Assembly (NCBI GenBank): GCA_949126835.1
Contig: OX421492.1
Span: forward strand, 42,992,998-43,056,997
Source: Anisus vortex
Lineage: Eukaryota > Mollusca > Gastropoda > Planorbidae
DNA: 64,000 nucleotides
Reading direction: 5' to 3'
Position 1 is the stretch's first letter. Each line of letters begins with the position of its first letter. The notes beneath the pieces are model-generated. The model was not told where the DNA came from and made no database searches. It saw nothing but the letters and a program-made list of their open reading frames with translations. Both the position numbers and the translations under genes were made by a program. Shown here piece by piece: positions 1 through 11,127 of the stretch.

Positions 1-1060
1 GCTCAGTGATAACAATATATGACTGAAACAGCCATGACCACACTATCCCATAATCATCTTTTCTAATCATTACTAAAATAGCCAGTGCATGTTCGATATT
101 ATAGTATGTTTCCCACATTTAACCAACAAACTGGTCAATACAAAATATATTTTAAAAAGGCATCAGTGATCTAGCATATAACATATTTTTTCAAATAGTG
201 ACATTCGGTGAAATAAAGATCGACACTAGGACATTAAAGTCAATTTTACATTACAATTACATACTGATAATGGATTGTAGGTGTAAATTTAATAGAGTTA
301 TAGTTTGTTTAAAATCCAGGTTTACACTTTAACATTGCTACTCCTATATGTAGCCTTATATATATGTACATCAGTTCAAAATGTAACGCAATAATATATA
401 TTTACACAAGAAAACCTAATGGTATTTATTTAAAAGAAAGCGTATGTTATAATTGAAAGACGAGATTCCTCGCACGTATGTGTCATAGCGTAGTGTAAAT
501 ACGGATATGAAAGTTTTTACGTTTTAACAATAATTCAATGTTACCGATTCCACCCTTGCAGTTGATAAAGCGTATCTTAAAGTTTTTGTTGACTTTCAAT
601 GTAAAGGCAGGCTATGTATATCCGGCTTGACCAGGTAGTAGTACCAGTTTCAGTGACATAGCAAGGTTATAGGAAGTTCTTGTACGTAGCTTCGATGGTG
701 GGCCCCATGCATTCTTAGAGCAAAAATTTACTACACCTACGTGACCGCCGGGCTCTTGTGCACTGCACAGCGTGCACAATCCGTTGCTAAATTATTACCT
801 ATAGTAGAATTCAGTAATGGGATAAGGAACATCGTTTCAGAATGTTCATAGAAAGACTGTTCATTTAGTAGCAGAAGACGTGCAGGAAATTAAGGCGATA
901 GCATCGGGAGAAAATATTTTTAGAAAGTAGTTCAGAAACGGTTAAGAATTGCGAATGGGAATAGATCTAGTAGGCAAATTAATCTTAGTCTATGACTAGG
1001 CCGTCACTAGGCCTATAGTAGCCAATTGTGACAGCTGAGATTTGTGTGTTTTTTTTTTAA
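1..1060. other. AT-rich non-coding stretch
   Basis: I see no gene, RNA or recognisable mobile element here. Stops are frequent in all frames. Confidence 0.5.
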
Positions 1061-1285
1061 TTACAACTTATTTAGCTCTAAAGTAGTCAAAGATACATCT
1101 CTTAATTACAACTTATTTAGCTCTAAAGTAGTCAAAGATACATCTCTTAATTACAACTTATTTAGCTCTAAAGTAGTCAAAGATACATCTCTTAATTACA
1201 ACTTATTTAGCTCTAAAGTAGTCAAAGATACATCTCTTAATTACAACTTATTTAGCTCTAAAGTAGTCAAAGATACATCTCTTAT
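1061..1285. repeat. Minisatellite, 45-bp unit x 5
   Basis: Five head-to-tail, essentially identical 45-bp copies, each starting ttacaacttatttagctcta. Because 45 is a multiple of three the array stays open in one frame (15 residues repeated five times), but nothing else suggests translation. The near identity points to recent expansion. Confidence 0.97.
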
Positions 1286-1362
1286 GCTATGTTTGATACT
1301 AGTAAAAAAAACAACAAGAAAAAAAAACTCAACAAATTGCCATTAATCTTTTCTTTTTTGTT

Positions 1363-1700
1363 ACACTCGCTCCTTCTATAAGCCTTCAGAAGATTATTGC
1401 GTCCTACATTTATCCGTGATTTGAGGCTAATCTTACATTTTGACTAATGGTTTGAAATGATATTGAGTTGTTGGTTTACTGGTTTGTTCCTGTATGGAAC
1501 CCTAGAAAAAAAAGAAAATTTATATGCGATTGATTGTTTTCATATGGAATAACAAAAGTCCTCCTGCCCGCCAAATGTCTGTCTGAGTATAGTATTAGAT
1601 TGCTGTAATGTTGTATTTCTAAGTAGAATTTAATGTATGTTTTATATTACTACTTAGTTATTCGCTATTCTTTCCTCTAGTGTTTCTAGTTTTTTTTTTA
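1363..1700 (-). pseudogene. LINE-J 3' relic (end of reverse-transcriptase ORF)
   Basis: This is one of several fragments of the same dispersed family in the window (also near 2.7, 29.3, 43.1, 58.2, 58.7, 59.0 and 59.8 kb). Read on the minus strand, the better copies encode fragments such as IVKSLNLETLED and a later RAWNRLPEQTR, which resemble the C-terminal end of CR1/Jockey-type LINE polymerases. This copy has stops, frameshifts and substitutions. The LINE 3' end lies at the low-coordinate side (agaagattattgcgtcctac). Confidence 0.7.
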
Positions 1701-2737
1701 TATTATATCCATTGGTAGTGACCTTCCCCTTTACCTATCCAATAACCCATGGGTGTGTCGTTTGGACACCATTGCCTACAGCTGCGTTATAGCTTGCAAT
1801 GTTTCACGATCTGTGCCGCCCTCTGGGGGCTAATGGACAGCCCGATCAACTGTTTTACAATATCGTCACATCTTCTCTATTGTTATTATATACTTTATTA
1901 TACAACGACGAGCAGAGTAATATGTGCTGTAACACAAGGCTTTCAACCAATCGTCATTGTCTGAATTCAGGCCTGTTTTATCACATGATCTGTAACACAA
2001 GATTTTCAACAAATCGTTCTTATCTTACTGGCAACCAGGCATTTGGCACATTGAAAGAAACACAACAGGTGTCCAACCCATCCACTCCTTTTATGTTGTC
2101 TTGTTTCTAGGAATCATCGAGTCACATGACCAGATATTGAATTCTATGTCACCATAAGCCATAAACCCGTAGCGGCCCCTAAGCAATACAATTTGATTAA
2201 CCGGAATAAAACAAAAATTTTGGCATACCGCTACATAAGATGGAATTCTTAATCATTTGTTTTTTACTGCCTTTTTTTCCCCCCCAAAGTTATCTCTTAC
2301 TTTAAAAAAAAATATTCACGAAATGTATCTTATGTTACACATAATCACATAAGTGTAACATATAATAAAAATACAACAAAGCCCTATCTCTATCAATAAA
2401 GTATATTAGTATATTAAGAATAGTGGAGTATTGTATGGTACCACTTCTATTCCATGATTCTCTAAGCATGCGCTTAGTTTGCCAAAATCCACCTCTAGAT
2501 ATATGTATCAGGATTAAGTGTATTTAACGAATGCTATCCTACTACTTATCTTATTCGGAAGATTGTTCCCTTTTTGAGGTTTGCTCGTTGGTAGGCCTAT
2601 TGCTTGTTTGATTCTTGGTTGTATGTTTTGTGAGTTTTAGAAAAATAGAAAAATGTTTATTTTTTAAATTTAATTTGACAAAATAAACTAGAAGTAGATT
2701 TTATCTTAAATATTAGTGATGCCCCTTTCTATACAGG
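1701..2737. other. Non-coding stretch
   Basis: No gene or RNA is supported. Open frames of up to about 100 codons near 1.75-2.11 kb overlap in different frames and have no recognisable motif. Confidence 0.45.
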
Positions 2738-3060
2738 AAGATTATTGCGTCCTACATTTAATGGTTTGAGTCTGGTCTTGCATTTGATGATGGTTTTAAA
2801 TGATGTTCAGTAGTTGGTTTTCCTGCTTTGTTCAGACCTCACATTCCATGCCTGGACGCCATCCAAGAATAAATAAAACTTGAATGTATTTAATTTGTTC
2901 CAGCAATACGCTTTTACTGTAATAGACTATTGTTGTGTTTCATTTTTCAAGTTCAAATATAATGCTTTATATTACTACTTTGCTCTTTGTCCTTCTTTAC
3001 TCTAGTGCTTATATTACTATTAGTGTTACACTTGTCAGTTGGGAATATTCCATTGTATTA
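2738..3060 (-). pseudogene. LINE-J 3' relic
   Basis: Same family and orientation as the copy at 1363-1700: gaagattattgcgtcctac at the 3' side, then the divergent stretch encoding the end of the polymerase, finishing near the ctagtgcttatattactatt motif. It has mutated too far to code. Confidence 0.7.
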
Positions 3061-3343
3061 AGCTTTGCAGCTTCTTGGTGTCGTAGTAACATATGAATAA
3101 TCGAATCATTTTTTTCAGAATTAATGCCACGTTATGAAAATTTAAAAAAAAATCACAAGAAAAAAAGTCATGTCTTAAAAATGATTTCTTATATTTTTAT
3201 TACACATTATGAAAACATAAATGACTTTTTATTTAAAAAAAATTAAACCATGACAGAATTTAACAATATACATACATGAAAAAGTTTTATCACGCAAGGA
3301 CAAAAAAAAACAAGACCAAAGTTGACATATGGAATAATCTGAC

Positions 3344-3475
3344 AGTAGGCTACACCAGAGTAGGCTACACCACAGTAGGCTACACCACAGTAGGCTACAC
3401 CACAGTAGGCTACACTACAGTAGGCTACACTACAGTAGGCTGCACCACAGAAGGCTGCACCACAGTAGGCTACAC
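3344..3475. repeat. Minisatellite, 15-bp unit, about 9 copies
   Basis: About 8.8 copies of agtaggctacaccac with a few substitutions. It reads open on both strands because 15 is a multiple of three, but that is a by-product of the repeat. The core GTAGGCTACA also occurs in every unit of the 50-bp satellite at 12134-16127. Confidence 0.95.
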
Positions 3476-4108
3476 AATCCTTGAAGTTTGATTCAGTTGT
3501 AAATGAGGTCATGGAAAATATTGACATACATTCTGTCACATTATTATTAAAAAATTACATTCTGATTAAAACAAAATCACATTAAAATGTTTGTATATGT
3601 CTTAGTGTGTTCATTTATGTTTGTATATTTACAATATAGTTCATACAACGAAACATTCTTATGCAAGTCAGGCAACATATTATGTTCATTTAGGATTTCA
3701 CAAACCAAAAGAAAAATGTAGACATTTCTATTAGTAAACATAAATATAAACAGTTAAAACAACTTGTATTTGTAGTCACTTAGTAGTAAATAAAATAAAC
3801 TTGTTGCAGCTATTGTTATACTATTTTTGAAAAAAAAACAACTTAATAATGGAAGAGTTTAAAATCTATAATTCGTTGTGGATGCTTTATTAAACAAAAT
3901 AAAATAATTACTTGGTTACACGCAAATGTACAATGAATACTTGACATAAAATCCCGGAAAAATATTTATTACAAATGAAGGACTTTTTTTTTCACACGGA
4001 ATAAAATGAATAATTCAAGTATTTCTCTGTTTGTAAAGATAAATATTTAAAAAAACACAGTATCACACAAAAGTAAAAGACAATCCCAAATAAAAAAAAA
4101 AGAAAAAA
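3476..4108. other. 3' flank of the 644-codon gene
   Basis: AT-rich DNA downstream of the minus-strand gene. Minus-strand AATAAA signals (TTTATT on the plus strand) lie at 3965-3970, about 140 nt past the stop codon, and at 3886-3891. Either could end the transcript. I see nothing else in it. Confidence 0.5.
3965..3970 (-). terminator. Candidate polyadenylation signal AATAAA
   Basis: Exact AATAAA on the minus strand about 140 nt beyond the stop of the gene at 4109-6043. Such hexamers are common by chance in AT-rich DNA, so the position relative to the stop is the main support. Confidence 0.4.
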
Positions 4109-6043
4109 TTAACTTTTGTATGCCAGATTAAAAGATGACTGTCTGACATAACATATCCTTGAATCTCTGGGACACTGGTTCAGACGATACCTGTGTCGGA
4201 TGGATAGCCAGGGGTCACTATCATACTCCTCCATCAGGGCTCTCTCATCACGGGCAACAATCAGAGACTTCAAAATGGTCACAAAGTTGTCCCATTCTTC
4301 TTGAGAGCAGAAATCTTTCATCATGGGATTCTCTGCCTCTACAATTCTCTTGGCACGGTGCAGGAAAGGTTCATTGTTTTCTCTGGTCAGCTTAGTGACA
4401 TCGGACAATTGTCCCATCAGCTCTGAAATGGCTGACTCGTCGATGCTGAGCAGCGCTTTGAACAATTTCTGACGAAGATACTCATGTTGACGGGTGATGG
4501 AGCCTTCAAAGTACATTGTATCCAATCGCACTAAGAGGTTCACGCCTTGACCTCGAATAGAGTTGGCTGCTTCATCTCTTCTTCCAAGAATAGTAGGAAT
4601 ATTCTCTTCTGTGTATGGTCCATGCATGCCAGTTTCACTGTCCATGAAACGAAGAACTTGAGCACCTCCTATCCCAATGCCATCAACACCAGCATAGACA
4701 GCATGTTGAATCTCATCAAACTTGAAGCCAGCTGAGAAGTAGGTTACCAGACCCTTGAGATGTGCTTCATGTACAATAGTCAAAGCATCTTCAAATGAAA
4801 TTTGATACATAATGCATTTGGAAGGGTACGTGTCGCTGGCACCGTCCCAGGTTATTTTATCAAACCCACCAAGGGAAGTAATCATGACAGCTTTTATTGC
4901 TATGGCTCTTTTATTTGTGATTGTTTCTGGTTCCTCAGTGTCATAGTCATTGATTAGATCCTGGTTTAGATTCCAGGCGGCCGATAAGAACTGTTTCCTT
5001 GAACGTTGGACTTGTGCTCTCAGGGCATGCATATATTTTAATGCTTGTGATGTAGTCAGCCGTTCCATGGCAATTTTCACCTCTGCAGCTCCCATGAAGA
5101 AAGCAGCTGATGCTGCCGCAGCCGTTATGTTAACAATTTTCAGGAAATCTTCTGCGAAATTTCCAGAGTCCTTTACTGGTCTTCCAAGAAAGTATGTAGT
5201 AGGAGCTGATGGTCCCACGTGAAGGCGTACTCTAGAGAAGTCTAGAACGGATGGAACACGATAGGATTCAATGTGTTCTCTGCTTAGATGTCTAGGGCGT
5301 TCTAAGTGCTCCACGTGAACGATAGCACCTTCCATCCACTCTACAAACCTTGTTGTTCCCATCATGTGGCCTTCGCCTGGATCAGTCAGTGACATGTATG
5401 TCTGCGTGTGTGGTCTGAAGCCTGGAGTCCCTAAGCCCCTTGTCGACTCTTGCTTACTCCATTTGCCGCTTTGAATTTCGCCGTAAGCCAGGTGCTGGGC
5501 TAAATACTCTTCGGGTGTAGGCTGTCGGCGTTCTTCTCTCAGACGCCTCAATGTCCTGCTCACGGCCGCTATGAAGTCATCTCCAAGAGTTTCCTTGTCC
5601 CATATGATGAAGGTCTTCTTTGACACGTCATCGCTGTCTACCGTAAAGTAGCCCTGATGACCATTTTTCGGGGTGACACCAACATAGAGGGCGTCCTCTA
5701 CCTCCCATTCTTTGATCACCGACCAACTCTCTTCATAAAATTTCTTCAGGTTGCACAGAATGCATTTGCCGCTGGTGGCATTGACAATGTTCTGAGTAAA
5801 CTCCACAAACTTCAAGGCATGTTCATCATTGATGTCCTGGAAGATGTAATTTAGCCTTTCTTTTACTTTGGGGACTATTTCCTCTGCATTTGTCAGTGTA
5901 AAAGTTGGCAGCTCCCTGCTAGACTTGAAGGGTTTATCTTTACAATCATTTTTTATATGAATATTGTATAAATTTTTGAGAACATCTTGTAAACAAGAGA
6001 CTCCAATTTTTCTGAGTTTAGCGACACCTACGTTGCAAGTCAT
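4109..6043 (-). CDS. Uncharacterised 644-residue protein with TIM-barrel-like region
   Basis: A single uninterrupted 644-codon frame, by far the longest in the window, with balanced amino-acid composition unlike the repeat ORFs around it. I do not recognise the family. Residues 1-280 look soluble, with a CILC pair at 94-97 and an Arg/Glu-rich helix near 163-174. Residues 306-330 are Ala-rich (AAAASAAFFMGAAEVKIAME), followed by a predicted helix with many Arg/Gln. Residues about 385-470 alternate hydrophobic strands and loops: AVMITSLGGFDKITWDG (385-401), then HEAHLKGLVTYFSAGF (425-440), then AGVDGIGIGGAQV (451-463). The last resembles the phosphate-binding end of a TIM barrel, as in MfnB-like synthases, but that comparison is loose. 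No signal peptide or clear membrane helix is visible. The start is the first ATG of the frame, 14 nt after a strong splice acceptor. No introns interrupt it, so a retrocopy or a transferred gene is possible. No neighbouring gene gives context. Confidence 0.88.
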   Translation of the reverse strand: MTCNVGVAKLRKIGVSCLQDVLKNLYNIHIKNDCKDKPFKSSRELPTFTLTNAEEIVPKVKERLNYIFQDINDEHALKFVEFTQNIVNATSGKCILCNLKKFYEESWSVIKEWEVEDALYVGVTPKNGHQGYFTVDSDDVSKKTFIIWDKETLGDDFIAAVSRTLRRLREERRQPTPEEYLAQHLAYGEIQSGKWSKQESTRGLGTPGFRPHTQTYMSLTDPGEGHMMGTTRFVEWMEGAIVHVEHLERPRHLSREHIESYRVPSVLDFSRVRLHVGPSAPTTYFLGRPVKDSGNFAEDFLKIVNITAAAASAAFFMGAAEVKIAMERLTTSQALKYMHALRAQVQRSRKQFLSAAWNLNQDLINDYDTEEPETITNKRAIAIKAVMITSLGGFDKITWDGASDTYPSKCIMYQISFEDALTIVHEAHLKGLVTYFSAGFKFDEIQHAVYAGVDGIGIGGAQVLRFMDSETGMHGPYTEENIPTILGRRDEAANSIRGQGVNLLVRLDTMYFEGSITRQHEYLRQKLFKALLSIDESAISELMGQLSDVTKLTRENNEPFLHRAKRIVEAENPMMKDFCSQEEWDNFVTILKSLIVARDERALMEEYDSDPWLSIRHRYRLNQCPRDSRICYVRQSSFNLAYKS

Positions 6044-6057
6044 TCTGTCTGTTTATT

Positions 6058-6073
6058 CTGTTGAAAAAAAATT
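6058..6073 (-). promoter_or_regulatory. Likely 3' splice acceptor in the 5' UTR
   Basis: Read on the minus strand, an eight-T tract (6071-6064) is followed by CAACAG, with AG at 6059-6058, 14 nt before the ATG at 6043. This is a textbook polypyrimidine tract plus acceptor, so the gene probably has a non-coding first exon at higher coordinates. I could not place the donor. Confidence 0.5.
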
Positions 6074-6576
6074 GCAATTTGCTAATTAAATTGGACTACA
6101 GCCTATGCATAAAGATATCCTTATATTTTTCTAACTAAATTAACCATATTTTCTATCTACGATAAAAAAAAAAAAATTAAATTATTGTGTATTTAACCTA
6201 TTTGCTGTTTTTTCCTTAAAAAAACGATCTAATTTCTACACAATAAATAAATAAATGTATATTTATAGCCTAACAATTGCATTTAATAATTAATTGTGAT
6301 ATAAGCAATACGCATTTGAGTAAGAAACAACCAATGTCTGTATTATAATTAGCTATAGCAACTAATGACTGTAATATAATTAGTTATAACATTAAATGAC
6401 TTTAATATAATTAGCTATAATAACTAATAACTGCAATATAATAAGCTATAAAATACAAGAGCATAAATTACCAACTTGTTTGAAATTCACTTGTCAAGAA
6501 AAAACAAAAGTTTCACAAATGTATTCAACTTCACCTTCTTCTTTTCTTTCTGCTTTCTTTGCTCACGAGTAGCGGA
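6074..6576. other. Upstream region of the gene, no clear promoter
   Basis: Very AT-rich DNA with four degenerate direct repeats around 6330-6440 based on taatataattagctata. If the splice acceptor is real, this is intron. I could not identify a TATA box or start site with confidence. Confidence 0.35.
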
Positions 6577-6694
6577 CACAATCTCAATGGCCAAGTTTGG
6601 TCTTTTTATAGTTTATCTCCTGCATGGACGGGTAACACAATCTCAATGGCCAGGCTTGGTCTTTTTATAGTTTATCTCCTGCATGGACGGGCAC
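6577..6694. repeat. 59-bp direct duplication
   Basis: Two adjacent near-identical copies containing acacaatctcaatggcca and tagtttatctcctgcatgga, 59 bp apart. A simple local duplication. Confidence 0.85.
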
Positions 6695-8710
6695 TTCTAT
6701 TCTTGGCATACAGGATCTACTTCCATTTACTGACGTTATAAAACAAAAAAATTCCCCGCGGTATAACCCCCCCCCCCCCACCCCCAACACAACGATTCCT
6801 TGAACGTTGACCATGCAACCCGGATACGGAATCGGATACGCCACAGCCCCTTCCCCACCTCCCCCACCTCCCCCAACCCCCTCCCTCCGATACGAGTACC
6901 TATTATTTCTGTGGCTATGGTTTTACTCATATTTTGTTTACACTGTGGGCTGATGCTTACGTTATGCTATGGGGGGAAAAACCCAGGCTAGTTTTATTTT
7001 CACTTTGTCTCAACGAAATGTAGGACGAACTTGGAAAAAAGAATTATTACCGTCGTTGTATGTAATCGTTACATTGGATATACATAGCTTAAGTAGTGTT
7101 ATGTCACAAAAATAAACCATAGAAGCTTTGCAGAATCGTGAGAAACAAGTCTTTGATAAACAGTGCATGAAAGCCTAATAAGTAGTAGTTTTTTTTTTTT
7201 ATAAAAGCTAATACATTAAAATCATATATTTATGTCACTAGCAAAAAGGGTTATCAACATTTTCCCAACTTTTCCCCAATCAAATCTCTTGACCTTAATA
7301 TTTAATTCAGCACAAGATCAACTGATAATTTTTCAAATTCAGCCTTAGGCAATATACATTAAAACAACCTTTTTAACATTTGTATTGTTCATCTTCTTTT
7401 ATCAGATAAAGTAACTGTCAAACTCTTTGGTTATAAATTAAGAATAAAATAAATTTAGACAAAATAAAGGAAACAAAAATTCTCTGAAATATTGCCATTT
7501 TTGTTTCCCTTTTTAAATATTATGACCACTTTTGGTGATAAAGTGTTGAATTAAATGTAGGCTTTGTTATTTCATTTTTAGTAGAAAAATCAAAACACGT
7601 TTTAATAAAAGCAGTTTAATCTTTTAGAATTCTTTATTTTAACTTTGCTTTTGTGTGAATGTAGGTTTCTGTCATCAGAGACTAGTTGCCTCACTTCCCA
7701 TATCATCGTATCAATCTGAAGCTTGACACATAAACATTTAGCCCATAACAACACAGTCACTAAAATTTTCAGCCACACCCCTCCCCCACCCCCCCCCCCA
7801 CCCAAATCCGTTTTTAAACTTTTTATTAAAATACTTTTTGGTTTGCATTTTACAATCATCATTGAACTAACATGACTGATATATTTACTCCTATTTGGAA
7901 ATCAACTAATACATATATCTATTAGCCTTACTTTGTTGTTTTTTTTTTGTGGGTGGTAAATGACAAATTTCCTCTGATGGCAATGCATAACAATAAATGG
8001 ACAATTATTAAAATGTTAACTTTGAGTTTTTTCGTGCATTTCTTTATATAATATTGTTAGTCAATACGTTTGTTTTGTTTATAATGACACCATAATATCA
8101 TTAAGGCATTCAGATTTTCTGTAATATTTTCTATTAGAAGTCTAATTAAGGGCCCTTCGCCATTGTTTGTTGTTTTTTCACTGATGCAAAAAATATTCTA
8201 AAGGCTAATACATAGCAACATGCATATAAAGTATTTATAAGAAAAACATTGATTTAAATTTTTTTTTTTTTAAAAAGGGTCTTAACGTTAAAAAATTAAA
8301 TTAGCCCTTAAATGGTGCGCCTTATTATAGGGTCACGTGCGGCTAACAAAATTACAGTTAAAGCGTTTCAATCCATGTCGGTTATTATAGACAAAAGAGA
8401 GTGCCTTGCATAAATAGAAGCAATATTCAAAATTAATTTACAAGTGATAATTTCTCCAACAGCCTATAAAAAACGTAAGCGGGGAAACAAATAATTTTTC
8501 TTACCAACAATGATGTTGACTAAATGGGGATCGTAAACAATAAAGTAAACAATATAATATTATAAATTGAGGGCTGAGAAACGTCAGTGTTCTACTATTT
8601 ATAAAATCAATATTTTTGTTATAAGGCTCAATAATATTAGACACGAGATTATTGCTATGATCTTAAAAACTGACAGTGTACTGTGATTAAAAGCAATCGC
8701 AACCAACACA
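6695..8710. other. Non-coding stretch with C-rich tracts
   Basis: Contains C-rich low-complexity tracts at 6767-6786, 6841-6890 and 7779-7803. The last lies beside a sequence (tcagccacacccctccccca) that recurs loosely near 10075. No gene or RNA is supported. Confidence 0.45.
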
Positions 8711-8895
8711 CACAAAGGGCCGTATTGAGGATTGTGGGGGCTCTGTTCCCAAGGGCCAAATTATGTGGGGGCTGCTCGTGACCTCGCCCCTGCCTTCCGA
8801 CATTGCCTGTGTTAGTCTGTGTTTTGGGATATGTTGGGGGCTCCTTTTGTGTAGGGGCCCCTGATCCGTGGAACATGTCAAAATACACCTCTGCA
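8711..8895 (-). mobile_element. Dispersed repeat, probable short DNA transposon (pair with 39425-39600)
   Basis: The reverse complement of this segment matches 39425-39600 throughout: gacatgttcca, then ggggcccc(t/c)acaca, then caatgtcggaaggcaggggc, then gggaacag(a/g)gcccc. Ends reading roughly aggcgtatttagg and cctcaatacggccct suggest terminal inverted repeats. No coding capacity. Confidence 0.6.
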
Positions 8896-10819
8896 CACAC
8901 ACACTATTCTCAAATATAATGATATTAGAGAATTTTAATAATAAATAGATCTATATTATTAGGGATTAAAATGGAGCTTTCTCTATCTTAGGCTCTATGT
9001 GTGAATATGAACTATTCGTGCTAAGTCAGTAGATGAAATGTGCTTGCTAATGTATGGCAGAGAAAATTAACATCTGGGAATTAGCAACAATTGAATGTTG
9101 ACCTAATTTGTGTTAAGTAGAGTAAATTACGTAACAATCCTTACAACAAGTGCGTAGGAAGTAGTACTGAAAGCCCGACGAGATCTTCTTACAATATCAA
9201 GTTAACATTTGAATATAAATTCTTGTCTCTGTTTCTAATATTTGTTTTATGTTGAACACGTTTAAAACTATGTCAACTATTGCGCAGAAGAAACAAAGTT
9301 GGGAGCGTACAAAACAATTAGAAAAAAACAGGATAGATACTAGACTAATGGATTGTAGCCTATTTAGGGGCTAGTTGTGGCATCCGCACTGCTTACACGA
9401 ACCGGTATAAAATTATTTTTTTTTAAAACAAGGTTGTTGGGTGATATTTAAAAAAAAATCTTAATACTTTACTAATGATTAGCGCCATGAATGCGTGTTG
9501 AAGGTTCCTGAGAAATCGAGACGTCTTGGCGGTTATGATTGATATGTAGAAAAAAGAGCAACCCACAGTATCACCAATTTAAAAACTCAATTTTTCCGTC
9601 TATGCAATAGCGTAACTAGAGGAGGTGGATGGTCAAGTTTAAATAGGCGCATGAAACTTTAGTAACCTTAGCTTAGAAATGAATAAAAAATAAAATTCTT
9701 AATAGGCGGAGATTCCCCCCCCTCCCGCCCCAGGCACCATTTACCCTAGCTATACAACTAGGTCTATGCACACCCACTGGCACACTTAGATTCTTTTGAA
9801 ATAGACGTTTTATTGTTTTACAATCAGGAATAAAGTAGGCTTGGCCAACAATTCAGGAAATTTAAAATGGGCGCTTTTCTGTTTCTTTGGTAAGTAAATA
9901 GTCTCTAACTTTGTATCAGACTGAACAGAAAATCAATATGTTGAGCAGATGTCACTATCACATGTTTATTAATTACGCAAAACTTTCTGATGACCCACAT
10001 ACCCGACCTTCTGACGGCTAATGAAACCACTTTCCCTAAAGCACTGGGCAATACATTCTGTCAAAATTTCGGTCTCACACCCCCATCCATACCCACCAAA
10101 ACACGTTTTTATTCATTGTTTTTCTGTATACTTTATTAAACGCAAATTATTAAGATTACCATGCCTTTGTGAGTTTACTTCACTTTTGTGCTTTCTTTAT
10201 TTTATTGTGAGTGGCAGAGGACATAATCTAGGAAAGTCTAATGCTTAAAAAAAAGCCCTACAAAACAAAATAATATTATGTTAAATAAGATTTACTTCGT
10301 TCGTTTCTTTCTTTATATAATACTGTCCATATTTTTGCTTAGTTTATAAAAATTGTCAGCATTATATCATTAAAGTTTTCAGTGGTATTTTTCTTTATAA
10401 GAGTTATTATGTGACTTTATATTAACTTCACTACTGTATTTGTCTTACTATGTTGGTTGCAAGATCAATATCTTCGGAAGGCTAAATGAAAATGCATAGA
10501 TCTATACAGGATTTATATGAACAACTTTAATTTTTTAGGGGTTGTTTTGGCTAATTTTAAATATATTATTATAATTGCGTAGCTCTTTCTGTATTTAGAC
10601 TGCAACTCATAGAAACTAGTTAGTTCCTTTTGTGGCACGCCATGCACATAAATAGGTCTATGAGGTCATCGCATTTCAGAATGTAAAAAACGAAAGTTAA
10701 GTCGATTAGTATAAACCAGGAGTCGGCACGCATTAGGCCCACGTCAGCCGCATTCCTATTTTTAATATTATAAAGTTTCACACCATGTGATTTCATAGCA
10801 TTATCTTATCTGTTAAATC
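8896..10819. other. Non-coding stretch, possible decayed MITE at 9606-9757
   Basis: No gene is supported. At 9606 the sequence caatagcgtaactagaggag resembles a common DNA-transposon terminus, and a loose inverted counterpart (ccctagctatacaact) lies near 9743. The same terminus occurs inverted at 60549-60573. The rest looks unique. Confidence 0.35.
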
Positions 10820-11119
10820 CATAGACTATAATAAGATGGACCGCTTGCTCTATTTTTTAGAGCTTATATCTACTTTTGTGTGTGTGCGCAACCAATAACG
10901 CTGTCTGAAATTACTTCTACGCACCTCGTTGTTTCTTAAATGTTTCCGCTGTATAAAACTTTCAATATTAATTTTGATTTTTCATTGAGAAAATCGAAGC
11001 GATTCAATAAAAGGGAAGTGCAAAGGAAACAACGAATCGGAAATTCCAAAAAGCAGTCTTTCGAGTCATCATATAGCAGAAATACTAAAGCAAGCGGTCA
11101 ATGTATATTATAGTTTATG
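10820..11119 (+). mobile_element. hAT-B MITE, intact ends, 8-bp target duplication
   Basis: 300-bp non-autonomous element starting CATAGACTATAATAAGATGG and ending in the inverted version ...TATATTATAGTTTATG. It is flanked by perfect 8-bp direct repeats gttaaatc (10812-10819 and 11120-11127). The 8-bp duplication and CA-start fit the hAT superfamily. Relatives lie at 26905-27379, 36902-37160 and 43588-44310. Confidence 0.85.
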
Positions 11120-11127
11120 GTTAAATC

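Noticed and set aside
1044..1346. 100-codon frame with a 15-residue repeat
   Set aside because: The 45-bp minisatellite alone keeps it open; no coding sign outside it.
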